From Gemmatimonadota bacterium (GTDB lineage Bacteria > Latescibacterota > UBA2968 > UBA8231), in the NCBI GenBank assembly GCA_028875335.1, contig JAPPEF010000178.1:1-46335 (forward strand): a stretch of 46,335 nucleotides of DNA, read 5' to 3'. Below the pieces are notes generated by a model. That model was not told where the DNA came from. It saw nothing but the letters and a program-made list of their open reading frames with translations, and made no database searches. The first letter of the stretch is position 1. The number at the start of each line of letters is the position of its first letter. This document shows positions 24,889-34,548 of this stretch, in pieces. The position numbers were made by a program, and so were the translations under genes.

Positions 24889-26927
24889 GACGCGCGTTGC
24901 TCATCGGCGCAGTCCTGACCGTGCTCTTCGTCTTGGCAACCGGACTAGGAATGGGGTACGCCATCTGGCGCATGACCCCTAACTTGCCCCGTCTGCCCAC
25001 TGATCATCGCGAGCTAGGCATCCGCCCCGGCACAGAGATGTACGCAGCCTCTGGCGAGCGCATCTACACCTTTAATCAGAGCCGCCAATGGGTGCCCCTC
25101 GAACACATCAGCCCCCACGTGGTACAAGCGCTCATCGCCACGGAAGACGCACACTTTTACCACCACCGAGGCATCGACCTGACGGCCATTGTCGGCGCGA
25201 TTCGCGACAATCTGCGAGAGCGCAGCCTTACCCGCGGCGGCAGCACCTTGACCCAACAGCTCGTCAAGCGCCTGTTCTTTTCGCCAAAGAAGACCTTTGA
25301 ACGCAAGCTCTCGGAAGCGCTCCTCGCCTTGCAACTAGAGGCGTTCTTTGCCGCCTCGTATCCAGACACCAACGCCGCTGGGCAACCCACTTACAAAAAT
25401 CGCCTCATAGAGCTGTACCTCAACGCAGTCTTCTATGGTACCAACGCCTACGGCATTCACGACGCCGCGATCACCTTCTTCGACACGACCCCAGACTCGC
25501 TGAGTCTGCCCCGCGCCGCCATGCTCATCGGCCAGGTCAACGCCCCGACCAAGTACAATCCCCTGCGACACCCCCAACAGGCCACCTCCCGGCTGCAACA
25601 CGTGTTCGACCGCATGGTTGCCAGCGGCTTCCTCGACTTAGAAACGCGCCGGGAATACGCCGCCCTCCGAGCCGAAGACCTCATCAACCCCGGCTATCCG
25701 CCTCGCAACCCAGTACCCTATTGGGTCGAAGCCATCAACGCAGAAATCGTCCGGCAGTGGGGACCGTCGGCCCTGCACTACGGGAGCCTGAAGGTCTATA
25801 CCACCTTGGACATTACAATGCAAGAAGCGGCCGAAGAAGCGGTGGCCAAGGGGATGGTCGAGTTGGATGAGCGGCTGGGATTTAAACCCTATTCGGAAGC
25901 GTCGATGGCCGAGCGCCCGGCCTACGTCCAAGGCGCATTAGTGTGCCTGTCGCCGACGGGGAAAGTGCTGGCCATGGTCGGGGGCCGAGACATCTTCGTC
26001 AGCTACTACAACCGGGCTCTCACCGCCCGCCGCCAGCCCGGCTCCGGCTTTAAACCGATTGCCTACCTAGCAGCTTTGGAAGCGGGTGAGATCAGCCCAG
26101 TCACCGTCTTTAACGACGAGCCGCGCACCTATATCGACAACGGGAAAAAGTGGCAACCACGCAACTACGGCGGACGCTACTTGGGACAGACGATCGCGGC
26201 ATGGGCCTTAGTTCGCTCGGCCAACTCCACGGCCATACAAATCTCCGAACTCGTCGGCCCGGACCGCGTCGTCGAGATTGCCCACCGCTTGGGTTTTGCC
26301 GGGCCAATAGGAGCCTACAAGAGCATTGCCTTGGGCGTCGCCGAAGTCACCGTGTTGGAAATGGCCGCGGCGTACGGGATTTTTGCCAACTACGGCTTGC
26401 AGGTGCCGCCGATCTTGATAGAGCGGATCGTCGATGCTGACGGCCAGCAGATCTTTACCCACCAGCCGCAGATCCGCCAAGCCATCGCACCCGACCTCGC
26501 CGCGCAGATGGTCCACCTCTTGCGCCAGACCGTGGACCGCGGCACCGGGCACCAAGTCCGCAAACGCGGCTTCGCGCGGCCAGCCGCTGGCAAGACCGGC
26601 ACGACCAACGACAATACCGACGCTTGGTTTACTGGCTTCACCCCGGACTTAATCGCCAGCGTCTGGGTGGGGTTCGACGAGCGCCGCGCCCATAAACTGG
26701 TGGATACGCGCGGGGTGCAAATCACCGGCGGCAACGGAGCCGTGCCCATCTGGACGGATTTTATGATCGCAATAAACAAAGGGCGGCCGGAAAAGGATTT
26801 TGACGTGCCCGAGGACGTGATGATCCACAGCGTGGATCCCCGCACCGGCGAGGTGAGCTCAGAGCCCAACGAGGACGGGACTCAGCCGCTGTCCGTGGCC
26901 TTGCGCCGGAGCGAGCGGCCCAACTGA
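24885..26927 (+). CDS. Class A penicillin-binding protein (PBP1A-type)
   Basis: A 680-residue bifunctional peptidoglycan synthase. After a membrane anchor (residues 5-28) comes the GT51 glycosyltransferase, with catalytic Glu87 in ATEDAHFYHHRG and RGGSTLTQQLVKRL (about 117-130). The transpeptidase domain has Ser387-G-F-Lys390, Ser445-A-N and Lys570-T-G. All active-site motifs are intact. It polymerises and crosslinks peptidoglycan at the outer face of the inner membrane. The GT51 segment is interrupted by an insertion FAASYPDTNAAGQPTYKN before RLIELYLNAVFYG. It is coupled to the upstream unknown membrane protein and convergent, with 8 bases between, to the next gene. Confidence 0.95.
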   Translation: MRRALLIGAVLTVLFVLATGLGMGYAIWRMTPNLPRLPTDHRELGIRPGTEMYAASGERIYTFNQSRQWVPLEHISPHVVQALIATEDAHFYHHRGIDLTAIVGAIRDNLRERSLTRGGSTLTQQLVKRLFFSPKKTFERKLSEALLALQLEAFFAASYPDTNAAGQPTYKNRLIELYLNAVFYGTNAYGIHDAAITFFDTTPDSLSLPRAAMLIGQVNAPTKYNPLRHPQQATSRLQHVFDRMVASGFLDLETRREYAALRAEDLINPGYPPRNPVPYWVEAINAEIVRQWGPSALHYGSLKVYTTLDITMQEAAEEAVAKGMVELDERLGFKPYSEASMAERPAYVQGALVCLSPTGKVLAMVGGRDIFVSYYNRALTARRQPGSGFKPIAYLAALEAGEISPVTVFNDEPRTYIDNGKKWQPRNYGGRYLGQTIAAWALVRSANSTAIQISELVGPDRVVEIAHRLGFAGPIGAYKSIALGVAEVTVLEMAAAYGIFANYGLQVPPILIERIVDADGQQIFTHQPQIRQAIAPDLAAQMVHLLRQTVDRGTGHQVRKRGFARPAAGKTGTTNDNTDAWFTGFTPDLIASVWVGFDERRAHKLVDTRGVQITGGNGAVPIWTDFMIAINKGRPEKDFDVPEDVMIHSVDPRTGEVSSEPNEDGTQPLSVALRRSERPN

Positions 26928-26935
26928 AAACTCGA

Positions 26936-28042
26936 TCAGCAGACTGCGGCCAAAACCTCGCTCACCCGCCGCGCCACAATGTCTTCCTCGCTAGGCTCCA
27001 TCATATAGGGGTTGATACCAAAGCCGCTCTCGTGGGCGGCGATCTCGATTCGCGGTTGGCCAGCCGATAGCTGGCGCGCTAGCTCGTGGCCACTGATGGC
27101 TAGCTTTTCTCGATCCCAGCGCACCGCCAAGTTCGGCGCAACATTCGAACGCCCGGGCTGATTGACTTGCGTCGCCACCGAGGGAAACGGCTCCACTGCC
27201 GCCGCTATCACGGCCAAGCGCCGCTCCCACTCCCGCCACTCGGCCCCGTGGTCGCGCACCACCCACTGCTCCACTGCCGCTAACAGCCCCATGATTTCTT
27301 CCTTGCCCGCCTTCATTGGTCTCCCTAGCGCGTGGTGCGGTGCCCCGTTGAGGAAAGCTGCCTGCAACAGTTCCTTGCGCCCTAAGACCAAACCCGACGC
27401 CTGTGGCCCGCGCAGGCACTTGCCGCCCGAATAGGCCACTGCATCGACTCCCTGCTCCAGATACCAGTTGGGCACATCCGGTCGCTCGGCCGCGGCATCG
27501 ACAAACGTCGGTACGCCGTGCCGCTTCCCCGCCGCAGCCATGTCTGCCACCGAGATCGGCCCCCGCTCGGCCGCATCGCCAAACACCAACAGCATGGCCG
27601 TGCGATCCGACAAGGCCGCGTCGAGTTCGGCGAGTGTCTCGACCTCAATTATTTCGACGCCGACCATGCGCACGGCGTGATCGTACACGTGGCGGTGGCT
27701 CGGCTGGACGAGGACTTGGTTTTTCATGCCCGTAGTGTCGGGCAATCGCGCCATTTTCTCGGGATCCGTGCCGGCCACGCAAGCGGCCGTAACTTGGCAC
27801 AACGCCGCGGCGCAACCATTGGTAACGAGCCCCCACTCGCACTGCATCAGCTCGCCGATGCGCGCTCCAACGGCCTCCATCAGCTCGTCGAGATGGACGT
27901 ATTGCTTGGAGGCCTCGACCATAGCCTGCCGCACTTCGGGCAAAATCAACGAGCCGCTGATGATGGTATAAGTCCCTTGGCAGTTGATCAGGGGACGCAC
28001 GCCGAGGCTTTCGTAGGTTGGATACGCTAGTTGGCCGCTCAT
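26936..28042 (-). CDS. SelA/DgaE-like PLP-dependent enzyme
   Basis: A 368-residue fold-type I PLP enzyme related to the SelA-like/D-glucosaminate-6-phosphate ammonia-lyase group. It opens with YESLGVRPLINCQGTYTIIS, has VTNGCAAALCQVTAACVAG for phosphate binding, FVDAAAERPD with the Asp that pairs with the pyridine nitrogen, and SGGKCLRGPQASG, where the Lys would hold PLP. Members eliminate ammonia from amino sugars or amino acids; genuine selenocysteine synthase is unlikely because the sequence is short and no other selenocysteine genes are visible. It lies 64 bases after an aminotransferase gene on the same strand. Confidence 0.7.
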   Translation of the reverse strand: MSGQLAYPTYESLGVRPLINCQGTYTIISGSLILPEVRQAMVEASKQYVHLDELMEAVGARIGELMQCEWGLVTNGCAAALCQVTAACVAGTDPEKMARLPDTTGMKNQVLVQPSHRHVYDHAVRMVGVEIIEVETLAELDAALSDRTAMLLVFGDAAERGPISVADMAAAGKRHGVPTFVDAAAERPDVPNWYLEQGVDAVAYSGGKCLRGPQASGLVLGRKELLQAAFLNGAPHHALGRPMKAGKEEIMGLLAAVEQWVVRDHGAEWREWERRLAVIAAAVEPFPSVATQVNQPGRSNVAPNLAVRWDREKLAISGHELARQLSAGQPRIEIAAHESGFGINPYMMEPSEEDIVARRVSEVLAAVC

Positions 28043-28106
28043 TAGTAGCCTTTCTCCAGAAACGCCATTAGATCAATCTATCCACGCTGAGAGGATCTAA
28101 AGGGGA

Positions 28107-29336
28107 TCAAAACAAATCGTCCGCATAGCCCGCCAAATAATACTCCAGCGCCGCCATCCCTGCGCTGGTATTCACGCTGGCTCCTTCGTGCGCTAGGGCA
28201 CCCCCCAAGGCGTGCAACACGCGGAATAAGTGGGGTGCTCGGCACTGCTCGCCCATCTGGCCGATGCGCACGATGTCGAGGCCAAAGGCCCCGGAGATTT
28301 CGACGTGAAAGCGGTTTGACATATCGGCGCGCACCCGGGCGCTATCTACCCCAGCGGGCACTTGGATTGCCACCACTGAGTTGAGGCGAATGCGACGCGG
28401 CGCGTTCAGCACGAGGCCCATCTTCTCGATGCCAGCTTGCAGCGCCAACGACGAGTGCCGATGCCGCGCAAAGCGGCGCTCCAGCGTCTCCTCGCAGACC
28501 AGCCGCAGGGCTTCGTGCAACGCCAACAGCCCCGAGACCGGGGCCGTGTAGTGATACTGGTGTTGCTGCCAAAAGTTTTCTGCCCGCAAAGCGTCCAAAC
28601 ACCAGTGTGGCCTAGGGCCGGGATGCTGCTGCACCTGCTCCCAAGCCACATCGGAAAAGGCGATTAGCGCCACGCCCGGCAGCGACGACAAGCCCTTCTG
28701 ACTGCCCGTGAAAACCACGTCAACGCCCCAAGCGTCCTTTTCCAACGGCATGGTACTCAAGGTGCAGACCGCATCGACGACCGCCAGCGCCCCGTGCTCG
28801 CGGCACAAGCGGGCAATCGCCGGCAGCTCGGTCGTGCAAACGCCGCTCGATGTCTCGCCCTGCACCATCGTCACCACGTCGTAGTGCTGGCTCTTGAGGC
28901 GCTCGGCCACGCGCTCGGCGCAGACAGCTTGCCCTTCTGGCACGGGCAGCACGTCAACCTCCGCCCCTACGCCAGCCGCCATCTCGGCAAAGCGCCCGCT
29001 GAACCAGCCGTTTTGCAGCACCAAGGCGCGGCGGCCTGGCCACAGCAGGTTGCCCATCGCCATCTCCATGGCCGCCGACGCCGGCCCCCCAACCCCCAAG
29101 ATGTGCTTATCGACCGTCTGAAAGGCATAGCCAGCCAATTGCTTGATGTGCTCGACCAGCCGATCCATCGTCGGCCCCAGGTGGTTGATGACCATGCCGC
29201 CCGCGCGCGCGATCTCCGTCGCCACCGGTACCGGCCCAGCTCCCATTAACAGCAGCGGCTCGGCTGGCAGGAGCTGGTCCAACGGTGGCAACGAGGGAGG
29301 CTCTATACCACGCGACTCTACATTCCCCATTCCCAT
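28107..29336 (-). CDS. Class V aminotransferase (alanine-glyoxylate/serine-pyruvate type)
   Basis: A 409-residue class V PLP enzyme. LLLMGAGPVPV and INHLGPTMDRLVEHI are N-terminal family motifs, QGETSSGVCTTELP and VDAVCTLSTMPL mark the PLP site, and the Schiff-base Lys is in TGSQKGLSSLPG. The family moves amino groups among alanine, serine and glyoxylate, producing glycine. It starts 3 bases after the stop of the dihydrolipoamide dehydrogenase gene, which is also the L-protein of glycine cleavage, so a link to glycine metabolism is plausible but unproven. The ATG at 29336 has AGGAAA upstream. Confidence 0.82.
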   Translation of the reverse strand: MGMGNVESRGIEPPSLPPLDQLLPAEPLLLMGAGPVPVATEIARAGGMVINHLGPTMDRLVEHIKQLAGYAFQTVDKHILGVGGPASAAMEMAMGNLLWPGRRALVLQNGWFSGRFAEMAAGVGAEVDVLPVPEGQAVCAERVAERLKSQHYDVVTMVQGETSSGVCTTELPAIARLCREHGALAVVDAVCTLSTMPLEKDAWGVDVVFTGSQKGLSSLPGVALIAFSDVAWEQVQQHPGPRPHWCLDALRAENFWQQHQYHYTAPVSGLLALHEALRLVCEETLERRFARHRHSSLALQAGIEKMGLVLNAPRRIRLNSVVAIQVPAGVDSARVRADMSNRFHVEISGAFGLDIVRIGQMGEQCRAPHLFRVLHALGGALAHEGASVNTSAGMAALEYYLAGYADDLF

Positions 29337-29339
29337 TTC

Positions 29340-30734
29340 CTAGTAGTTAATCGCCTCGCCAAACGCCTGCCCGGCCGCTTCCATCACGGCCTCGGACAGC
29401 GTCGGATGGGCGTGAGAGGTCAGCAACAGCTCTTCATACGTGGCTTCGAGCCGCAGAGCCAGTGTCAATTCGGCGATCAACTCTGTGGCCTCGGCCCCCA
29501 GAATAGCCCCGCCCAACAACTCGCCATAGCGAGAGTCAAAAATTAGCTTGACGAGTCCTTCGGTCTCCCCAGCCGCTTGCGCCTTGCCACTGGCTGCAAA
29601 GGGAAAGCGCCCAACCTTGACATCGTACCCGGCTTCGCGCGCTTGGCTTTCGCTCAGGCCGACGCTGGCCACTTGCGGCTGGCAATAGATGCAGTTGGGC
29701 ACTTGGCGCGGGTCCAAGGTGGGCCGGTCGCGGCCAGCTATAAACTCGACAGCCGCAATCCCTTCCTGCGCGGCTGCGTGCGCCAACAGCGGCGGGCCAG
29801 CCACATCGCCAATCGCGTAGATGCCCTTGGCACTAGTCTGCATCCGCTCATCAACCACGATTGCGCCGTCGCGGGTGCGGATGCCCAGCGCTTCTAACCC
29901 CAGTCCCTCGATATTGCCCTGGACCCCAGTGGCGACCAGCACTTGATCCACTCTCCGCGTCTTTTGCTCTTCGCCAACCCGATAGCGCAACGCGACCCCG
30001 CGCTTTTGTCTTTTGACCTCCTCGACCCGGGCTTCGGTCACCACTTCGATGCCCTGCTGTGTCAAACTCTCGGCCAGTCCTGCGGCGATCTCTTCGTCTT
30101 CGCGCGGCAACACCTGGGGCAGGGCTTCCAAAAGCAGCACCTTGCTGCCAAAGGCGCGATAGAAATAGGCAAATTCTACGCCGATAGCCCCGGCCCCGAT
30201 GATGGCGAGGGAAGCGGGCTGCTCGGCGACGATCATGGCCTCGCGGCTGGCAATGATCCGCTCGCCGTCGAATTCCACGCCCGGAATGGATTTGGGGCGG
30301 GCACCAGTAGCTAGCACCACATGCGCGGCGTCCAACTCGGCCACGACCTCGCCCTCGGCGTCCTCAACCGCGACTTGGCGGCTGGGCGTCAACCGGCCCC
30401 TGCCGGCAAATACCTCGACTTGGTTCTTCTGCATCAGATAGGCCACGCCCTTGGACAACTGCTCGGCGACTTGGCGGCTCCGGCTAATGACCGCATCCCA
30501 ATCCACAGTCGGCTTATCAACGCGCAAGCCGAACTCCTCGGCGCGCAAGAAAAGCTGGTACACTTCAGCTTGCTTGAGCAGAGCCTTGGTGGGAATGCAG
30601 CCCCAATTGAGACAGGTGCCGCCCAACTCGGCGTCCTCGATCAGCGCGGCTTTTAACCCCAACTGCCGCGCGCGAATGGCGGCTGAATACCCACCTGGGC
30701 CGCCGCCGATAACTGCCACATCATACGTTGCCAT
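29340..30734 (-). CDS. lpdA: Dihydrolipoamide dehydrogenase
   Basis: A 464-residue flavoprotein, full length for the family. The FAD motif GGGPGGYSAA is at the N-terminus, the redox-active disulfide is Cys41/Cys46 (GGTCLNWGCIPTK), the NAD-binding motif GAGAIGVEFA is central, and the C-terminal His-Glu pair is in SHAHPTLSEAV. It reoxidises dihydrolipoyl groups of 2-oxoacid dehydrogenases or the glycine cleavage system. None of the partner E1/E2 or P/H/T genes is in the window. It heads a three-gene set with the two PLP enzymes, and the MITE-like element B lies just upstream of its start. Confidence 0.95.
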   Translation of the reverse strand: MATYDVAVIGGGPGGYSAAIRARQLGLKAALIEDAELGGTCLNWGCIPTKALLKQAEVYQLFLRAEEFGLRVDKPTVDWDAVISRSRQVAEQLSKGVAYLMQKNQVEVFAGRGRLTPSRQVAVEDAEGEVVAELDAAHVVLATGARPKSIPGVEFDGERIIASREAMIVAEQPASLAIIGAGAIGVEFAYFYRAFGSKVLLLEALPQVLPREDEEIAAGLAESLTQQGIEVVTEARVEEVKRQKRGVALRYRVGEEQKTRRVDQVLVATGVQGNIEGLGLEALGIRTRDGAIVVDERMQTSAKGIYAIGDVAGPPLLAHAAAQEGIAAVEFIAGRDRPTLDPRQVPNCIYCQPQVASVGLSESQAREAGYDVKVGRFPFAASGKAQAAGETEGLVKLIFDSRYGELLGGAILGAEATELIAELTLALRLEATYEELLLTSHAHPTLSEAVMEAAGQAFGEAINY

Positions 30735-30759
30735 ATTGCATGTTCTCTCTAATTGTACC

Positions 30760-30887
30760 TGACGTTACGCATTGTAGGGGCAACCCTTGTGGTTGCCCTC
30801 TTGGGATCCCGCTGGCTCGCCGGGTCGCTTGGGCGCCCACAAGGGACGCCCCTACACGGACCGGTTCGGCGCAGATGCGTAACGTCA
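30760..30887. mobile_element. MITE-like palindromic element B
   Basis: A 128-base non-coding element in the divergent region between lpdA and rnhA. Its ends are perfect 13-base inverted repeats, TGACGTTACGCAT at 30760-30772 and its complement at 30875-30887. Inside, 30773-30792 (TGTAGGGGCAACCCTTGTGG) pairs with 30837-30856 at 18 of 20 positions. The termini match those of element A near 8.8 kb, while the cores differ. It begins 25 bases upstream of the lpdA start, so it may affect that gene's promoter. The remaining 144 bases to rnhA show no clear signal. Confidence 0.65.
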
Positions 30888-31031
30888 ATCATAAAATTCA
30901 AAAGAATCCCCTAATGTAAAAGCAATCACCTTGGACACAAATAACCGCGAATACCCGCCTCGATTGCTCTTACTCACGCCATGTTTTATTGTAGCCAAAC
31001 TAGCGGCGTCCCCTAAATAAAGGCAAATCCA

Positions 31032-31532
31032 GTGCTACAACAGCAATCCAATCCTTCGGCTGAGCTCAGGTCGAAGCCCGCGCAAACCGTGACCATTTTT
31101 ACCGACGGTGCTTGTTCGTTCAACCCAGGGCCAGGCGGCTGGGCAGCGCGGCTGCTCTACGGCGATGGCCGCGTCGTGGAGCTAGGCGGCTTTGTCCCGG
31201 AGACGACCAATAACCGCATGGAGATGCAAGCGGCCATCGAAGGGCTAAAAGCCGCCCCATCCGACATCGCTATCACGCTCGTTACGGACAGTGAGTATCT
31301 GCGCAAGGGCATTACCGAGTGGATTCACGGCTGGAAAAGGCGGGGCTGGCGCACGGCTGCTAAAAAACCCGTGCTCAACCAAGACCTGTGGCAGACGCTA
31401 GACCAGCTCAATACACCCGCTGTCCAGTGGCGGTACACCCCCGGCCACGTCGGTGACCCGGACAACGAGCGCTGCGACCAGATCGCCAAAGCATTTTCGC
31501 GCGGGGAGACGCCCTCCCTGCACAACGCTTGA
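31032..31532 (+). CDS. rnhA: Ribonuclease HI
   Basis: A 166-residue type 1 RNase H beginning at GTG. All catalytic residues are visible: Asp25 (FTDGAC), Glu64 ([10 protein letters not shown]), Asp86 (VTDSEYL), His139 (TPGHVG) and Asp149 (NERCDQIA). The basic handle [17 protein letters not shown] is present. It removes RNA from RNA-DNA hybrids during replication and repair. The N-terminus is about 15 residues longer than in E. coli and may begin slightly later, but no better start is visible. A secreted CBM9-like protein gene follows 26 bases downstream. Confidence 0.95.
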   Translation: MLQQQSNPSAELRSKPAQTVTIFTDGACSFNPGPGGWAARLLYGDGRVVELGGFVPETTNNRMEMQAAIEGLKAAPSDIAITLVTDSEYLRKGITEWIHGWKRRGWRTAAKKPVLNQDLWQTLDQLNTPAVQWRYTPGHVGDPDNERCDQIAKAFSRGETPSLHNA

Positions 31533-31558
31533 CCCGACCACTACCGAAAGGATTGACC

Positions 31559-32329
31559 ATGCTCTACAGCCTGCTCTTCGCCATCGTCCTCGCTGGCTCT
31601 GCCAGTGCCCAAGAGTCCACTCGCTTCCAAGCTGTGCCTGATGAGCTGCCCACCTACCAAGTCCTCCGCACCGACCAAGGCATCCAAGTCGATGGTCGCC
31701 TCGACGAGGCCGACTGGCAGCGCGCCGCGCCCATCGCCTTTGTAATGCCTTGGAGCAACCTCGAAAAAGAGCAACCGCAATCCACGACGGCACGCTTGCT
31801 GTGGGACGACGACAACCTCTACATCATCTACGAGTGCGTCGATCCGTATCTACATTCAGAAGTAACCGAGCACGATGGAGCGGTGTACCAAGAGGACGCC
31901 GTTGAAATTTTCGCCACCCCCAACATGGAAGTCCCCGGCAACTACTATGGCTATGAGATGAACATCAACGGCACCCTGCTCGACTACATCGCCTTCCGCG
32001 GCGGCAAGGAGCGCACCAAGGCCATTCACCCATCCTGGCAGAGCGAAGGCGTGGTCATTGCCACGACCTACGACGGCACGCTCAACGACCACTCGGACAC
32101 CGACCAAAGCTGGATTCTCGAAATCGCCATCCCCCACGACAACTTCCGCCACTTGGGTGGGCAGATCCCGCCCCAAGACGGCGACCAATGGCGCGCCGGA
32201 CTCAATCGCACCAAGGGCTACCAAGGCCAATTTGGACTGTGGTCCGACACCGGCACGCCCCAAGCCGACTTCCACCGCGCCAACCGTTTCGGCACCCTCA
32301 CTTTTTCGTCGGCCATCGTCGGTCGCTGA
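31559..32329 (+). CDS. Secreted carbohydrate-binding (CBM9-like) protein
   Basis: A 256-residue exported protein. The signal peptide MLYSLLFAIVLAGSASAQ is followed by a CBM9-like domain (DOMON-like beta-sandwich): IQVDGRLDEADWQRA, ARLLWDDDNLYIIYECVDP, DAVEIFATP and ILEIAIPHDNF are its usual motifs. The family binds sugars or heme-like ligands at the cell surface; stand-alone forms are common in Bacteroidetes-like and Poribacteria-like genomes. The ATG at 31559 has AAAGGA upstream. A histidine kinase gene starts 54 bases downstream, so this protein could be periplasmic partner or target of the signalling pair, but that is only positional. Confidence 0.75.
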   Translation: MLYSLLFAIVLAGSASAQESTRFQAVPDELPTYQVLRTDQGIQVDGRLDEADWQRAAPIAFVMPWSNLEKEQPQSTTARLLWDDDNLYIIYECVDPYLHSEVTEHDGAVYQEDAVEIFATPNMEVPGNYYGYEMNINGTLLDYIAFRGGKERTKAIHPSWQSEGVVIATTYDGTLNDHSDTDQSWILEIAIPHDNFRHLGGQIPPQDGDQWRAGLNRTKGYQGQFGLWSDTGTPQADFHRANRFGTLTFSSAIVGR

Positions 32330-32383
32330 AGGGCTTCGGAAGCGAGAAACGGAGAAAGCAGCTTTTTCGTGGTTGCACAGCAC

Positions 32384-34546
32384 ATGCGACAGATGATCTC
32401 AAGCCTGAAGACTTGGGCCGTGAGGCTTAAAGGCTGGCGCGGTAAAAGGCAGCGGCTGTGGCTGCGCCTGCTGGGCTATTACATCGTCTTAGGGCTAGTG
32501 CCCGTGTTGCTGGTCGATCTCTTCGTGTTGAACACGGCCCGCAATGCAATAAAAGAGGCCGTGCTGGACAGCCGCCGCGAAATGGCGCACCGCACGGCCG
32601 CGGAAATCGCCCGCATCTTTTCCAACATCGCCTCCGGCTTGGAAAGCTTCGCATGGACTGTGGGAACCAAGCCACAGGATGTGGATGCTTTGCTCAAAAA
32701 GGATGCCCTCGAATCTAGCGAGGTGGAGGTGCTCTACCTAGTGGACGCCCCAAACCAAATACGGGCCGCGAGCGCGTCGGTTCCATTGCCCGCTTCCTAC
32801 GACTGGGCAGCAACTTGGGCGAGGGTAGCAGCCGATGGCCTGTACGTTACCCTGATCAAAGAATTTAAGGAGACGCCCAAGCTCTTTGTCGCGCTCGCGC
32901 TACCAGTGGAACGGGACGACGAGCTACCTCAACAAGCCCTAATAGCTCGCCTCGACTTTCACCGAGTCTGGCAAAAGATAAATCTCGTCCGCATCGGCAA
33001 AACCGGCTACGCGACCTTGCTCCACGCCGACGACGGTCACTATCTGGCACGGCCCATGCGTCAATCCTTCTACACGTGGATCCACCACCCGCATATAGAG
33101 GCCATGCGCGGGCCAGCGGGAACCCTCTTGTGGCGCGATGGGGGGGGCATGAAGTGGATTACGGGTTTTGCTCCCGTGATCAATTCGGGGGTCCCGGGTT
33201 CTGTTTACGTCGGTGCTTGGGACTGGATCGTCGCCATTGAACAGCGCGAAGACGAGGCGTATGCCCCGTACACGATTGTACTGTACTCCATCTATGCGAT
33301 CATCGCGCTTTTTGCTCTAGGGACCCTGATTTTGGGCGGACTGACGCGCAACTCGGTCGTCGCGCCTCTCGCCTCGCTTACGCACGCCGTGCGTCGCCGC
33401 CGGGACGGCTACCCCCTCATCGGAACACCCGTGACGCGCCGAGACGAGATCGGCGAACTGGCCGAGGCTTTTGTCGAGATGGACCAAACGCTGGCTGAGC
33501 GCCAGCGGGACTTGGAAAGCACCTTGGGCTTGCAGCGCCATCTGATCGAGGACAATCCCCTCGCCATTGCCGTGCTCGACGCTGACTACCGCATCGTGCA
33601 GAGCAACAAAGCGTGGGCCAGCTTGCTGCTGCCGGAACAGTCCGCCGAATTGAGCGCGACCCACGCCGGTGACCAAATACTCGCTTGGCTAAAGGCCCAC
33701 CCAACCTTGCAAGTAGTTGACGGCTTCGCAATCGAGGACTCCGAGGGCGTTATGCGCTACTGGAACCTGCACAAGGCCGAACTGACCCACGACCATCGCG
33801 GCAAGGTCTTGCTAGTCGTCGAAGACCGGACTCAGCAGCACCTACTTGAACTACACTACATGCAGGCCGAAAAACTATCGGCGCTCGGCGAGGTGGCCGC
33901 CGGCGTAGCACACGAAATCAAAAACCCCCTCGCCATTGTGCAAAACACCTGCGACCTGCTGCCTCGGCTAGGTCCCGAAGAAGAAAAGGAACGCGACGAG
34001 ACCTTGCGCATAATGCGCGAGGCCATCCGCCGCATAGACGATCGCGTCGGCAGCCTGCTCGACTTCGCACGACCGGCCCAGCACCTAGTAGAGCAGCTAG
34101 ACGCGGCCGAGGTGCTGGAGCAGTTGCTCGACTTGGAGACCAAACACGCCGAGCACCTCGGCATCTCGATTGAGCGGCACTTCGAGCCGGTGCCAGCCGT
34201 GCGCATAAACCGCGACATGCTCAAAGACATCTACCTCAACATCATCCGCAACGCCTTCCAAGCCATGCCCCAAGGCGGCCGCTTGCAGGTGAACACCCGC
34301 CCCGAGCAAGAGGGCGTCGCAATAGAAATCTGCGACACCGGCCCCGGCATTGACCCAACCCAGATCTCCCGCATATTTGAGCCGTTTTTTTCCACTAAAG
34401 CCCCAGGAGAAGGCACGGGCTTGGGGCTGGCCATCGCCCAGCGCCAGCTACGGGAAATCGGCGGCCACATAGAGGTTACTAGCCGCGTTGGCAAAGGCAC
34501 CTGCTTCGCGCTCTTGCTGCCTTACAATAGAGAGAAAAAAGCATAG
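32384..34546 (+). CDS. Membrane sensor histidine kinase (Cache-HAMP-PAS-HisKA-HATPase)
   Basis: A 720-residue kinase. A first membrane helix (about residues 28-49) and a second (about 294-320) enclose a periplasmic Cache-like sensor ending in VNSGVPGSVYVGAWDWIVAI-like sequence. Then come HAMP (VVAPLASLTHAVRRRR ... DEIGELAEAF), PAS (LIEDNPLAIAVLDADYRIV), the HisKA dimerisation helix with phospho-acceptor His510 (VAHEIKNPLAI), and the ATPase with NIIRNAFQAM, DTGPGID and GEGTGLGLAI. The ATG at 32384 is used; a GTG at 32369 is possible and neither has a good ribosome-binding site. The response regulator gene starts 2 bases after its stop, so the two form a pair. Confidence 0.92.
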   Translation: MRQMISSLKTWAVRLKGWRGKRQRLWLRLLGYYIVLGLVPVLLVDLFVLNTARNAIKEAVLDSRREMAHRTAAEIARIFSNIASGLESFAWTVGTKPQDVDALLKKDALESSEVEVLYLVDAPNQIRAASASVPLPASYDWAATWARVAADGLYVTLIKEFKETPKLFVALALPVERDDELPQQALIARLDFHRVWQKINLVRIGKTGYATLLHADDGHYLARPMRQSFYTWIHHPHIEAMRGPAGTLLWRDGGGMKWITGFAPVINSGVPGSVYVGAWDWIVAIEQREDEAYAPYTIVLYSIYAIIALFALGTLILGGLTRNSVVAPLASLTHAVRRRRDGYPLIGTPVTRRDEIGELAEAFVEMDQTLAERQRDLESTLGLQRHLIEDNPLAIAVLDADYRIVQSNKAWASLLLPEQSAELSATHAGDQILAWLKAHPTLQVVDGFAIEDSEGVMRYWNLHKAELTHDHRGKVLLVVEDRTQQHLLELHYMQAEKLSALGEVAAGVAHEIKNPLAIVQNTCDLLPRLGPEEEKERDETLRIMREAIRRIDDRVGSLLDFARPAQHLVEQLDAAEVLEQLLDLETKHAEHLGISIERHFEPVPAVRINRDMLKDIYLNIIRNAFQAMPQGGRLQVNTRPEQEGVAIEICDTGPGIDPTQISRIFEPFFSTKAPGEGTGLGLAIAQRQLREIGGHIEVTSRVGKGTCFALLLPYNREKKA

Positions 34547-34548
34547 AC

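Noticed and set aside
26936..28042. Selenocysteine synthase (SelA) proper
   Set aside because: The protein is shorter than SelA and fits the SelA-like ammonia-lyase group; no selB, selD or tRNA-Sec is visible, and no in-frame TGA use is evident.
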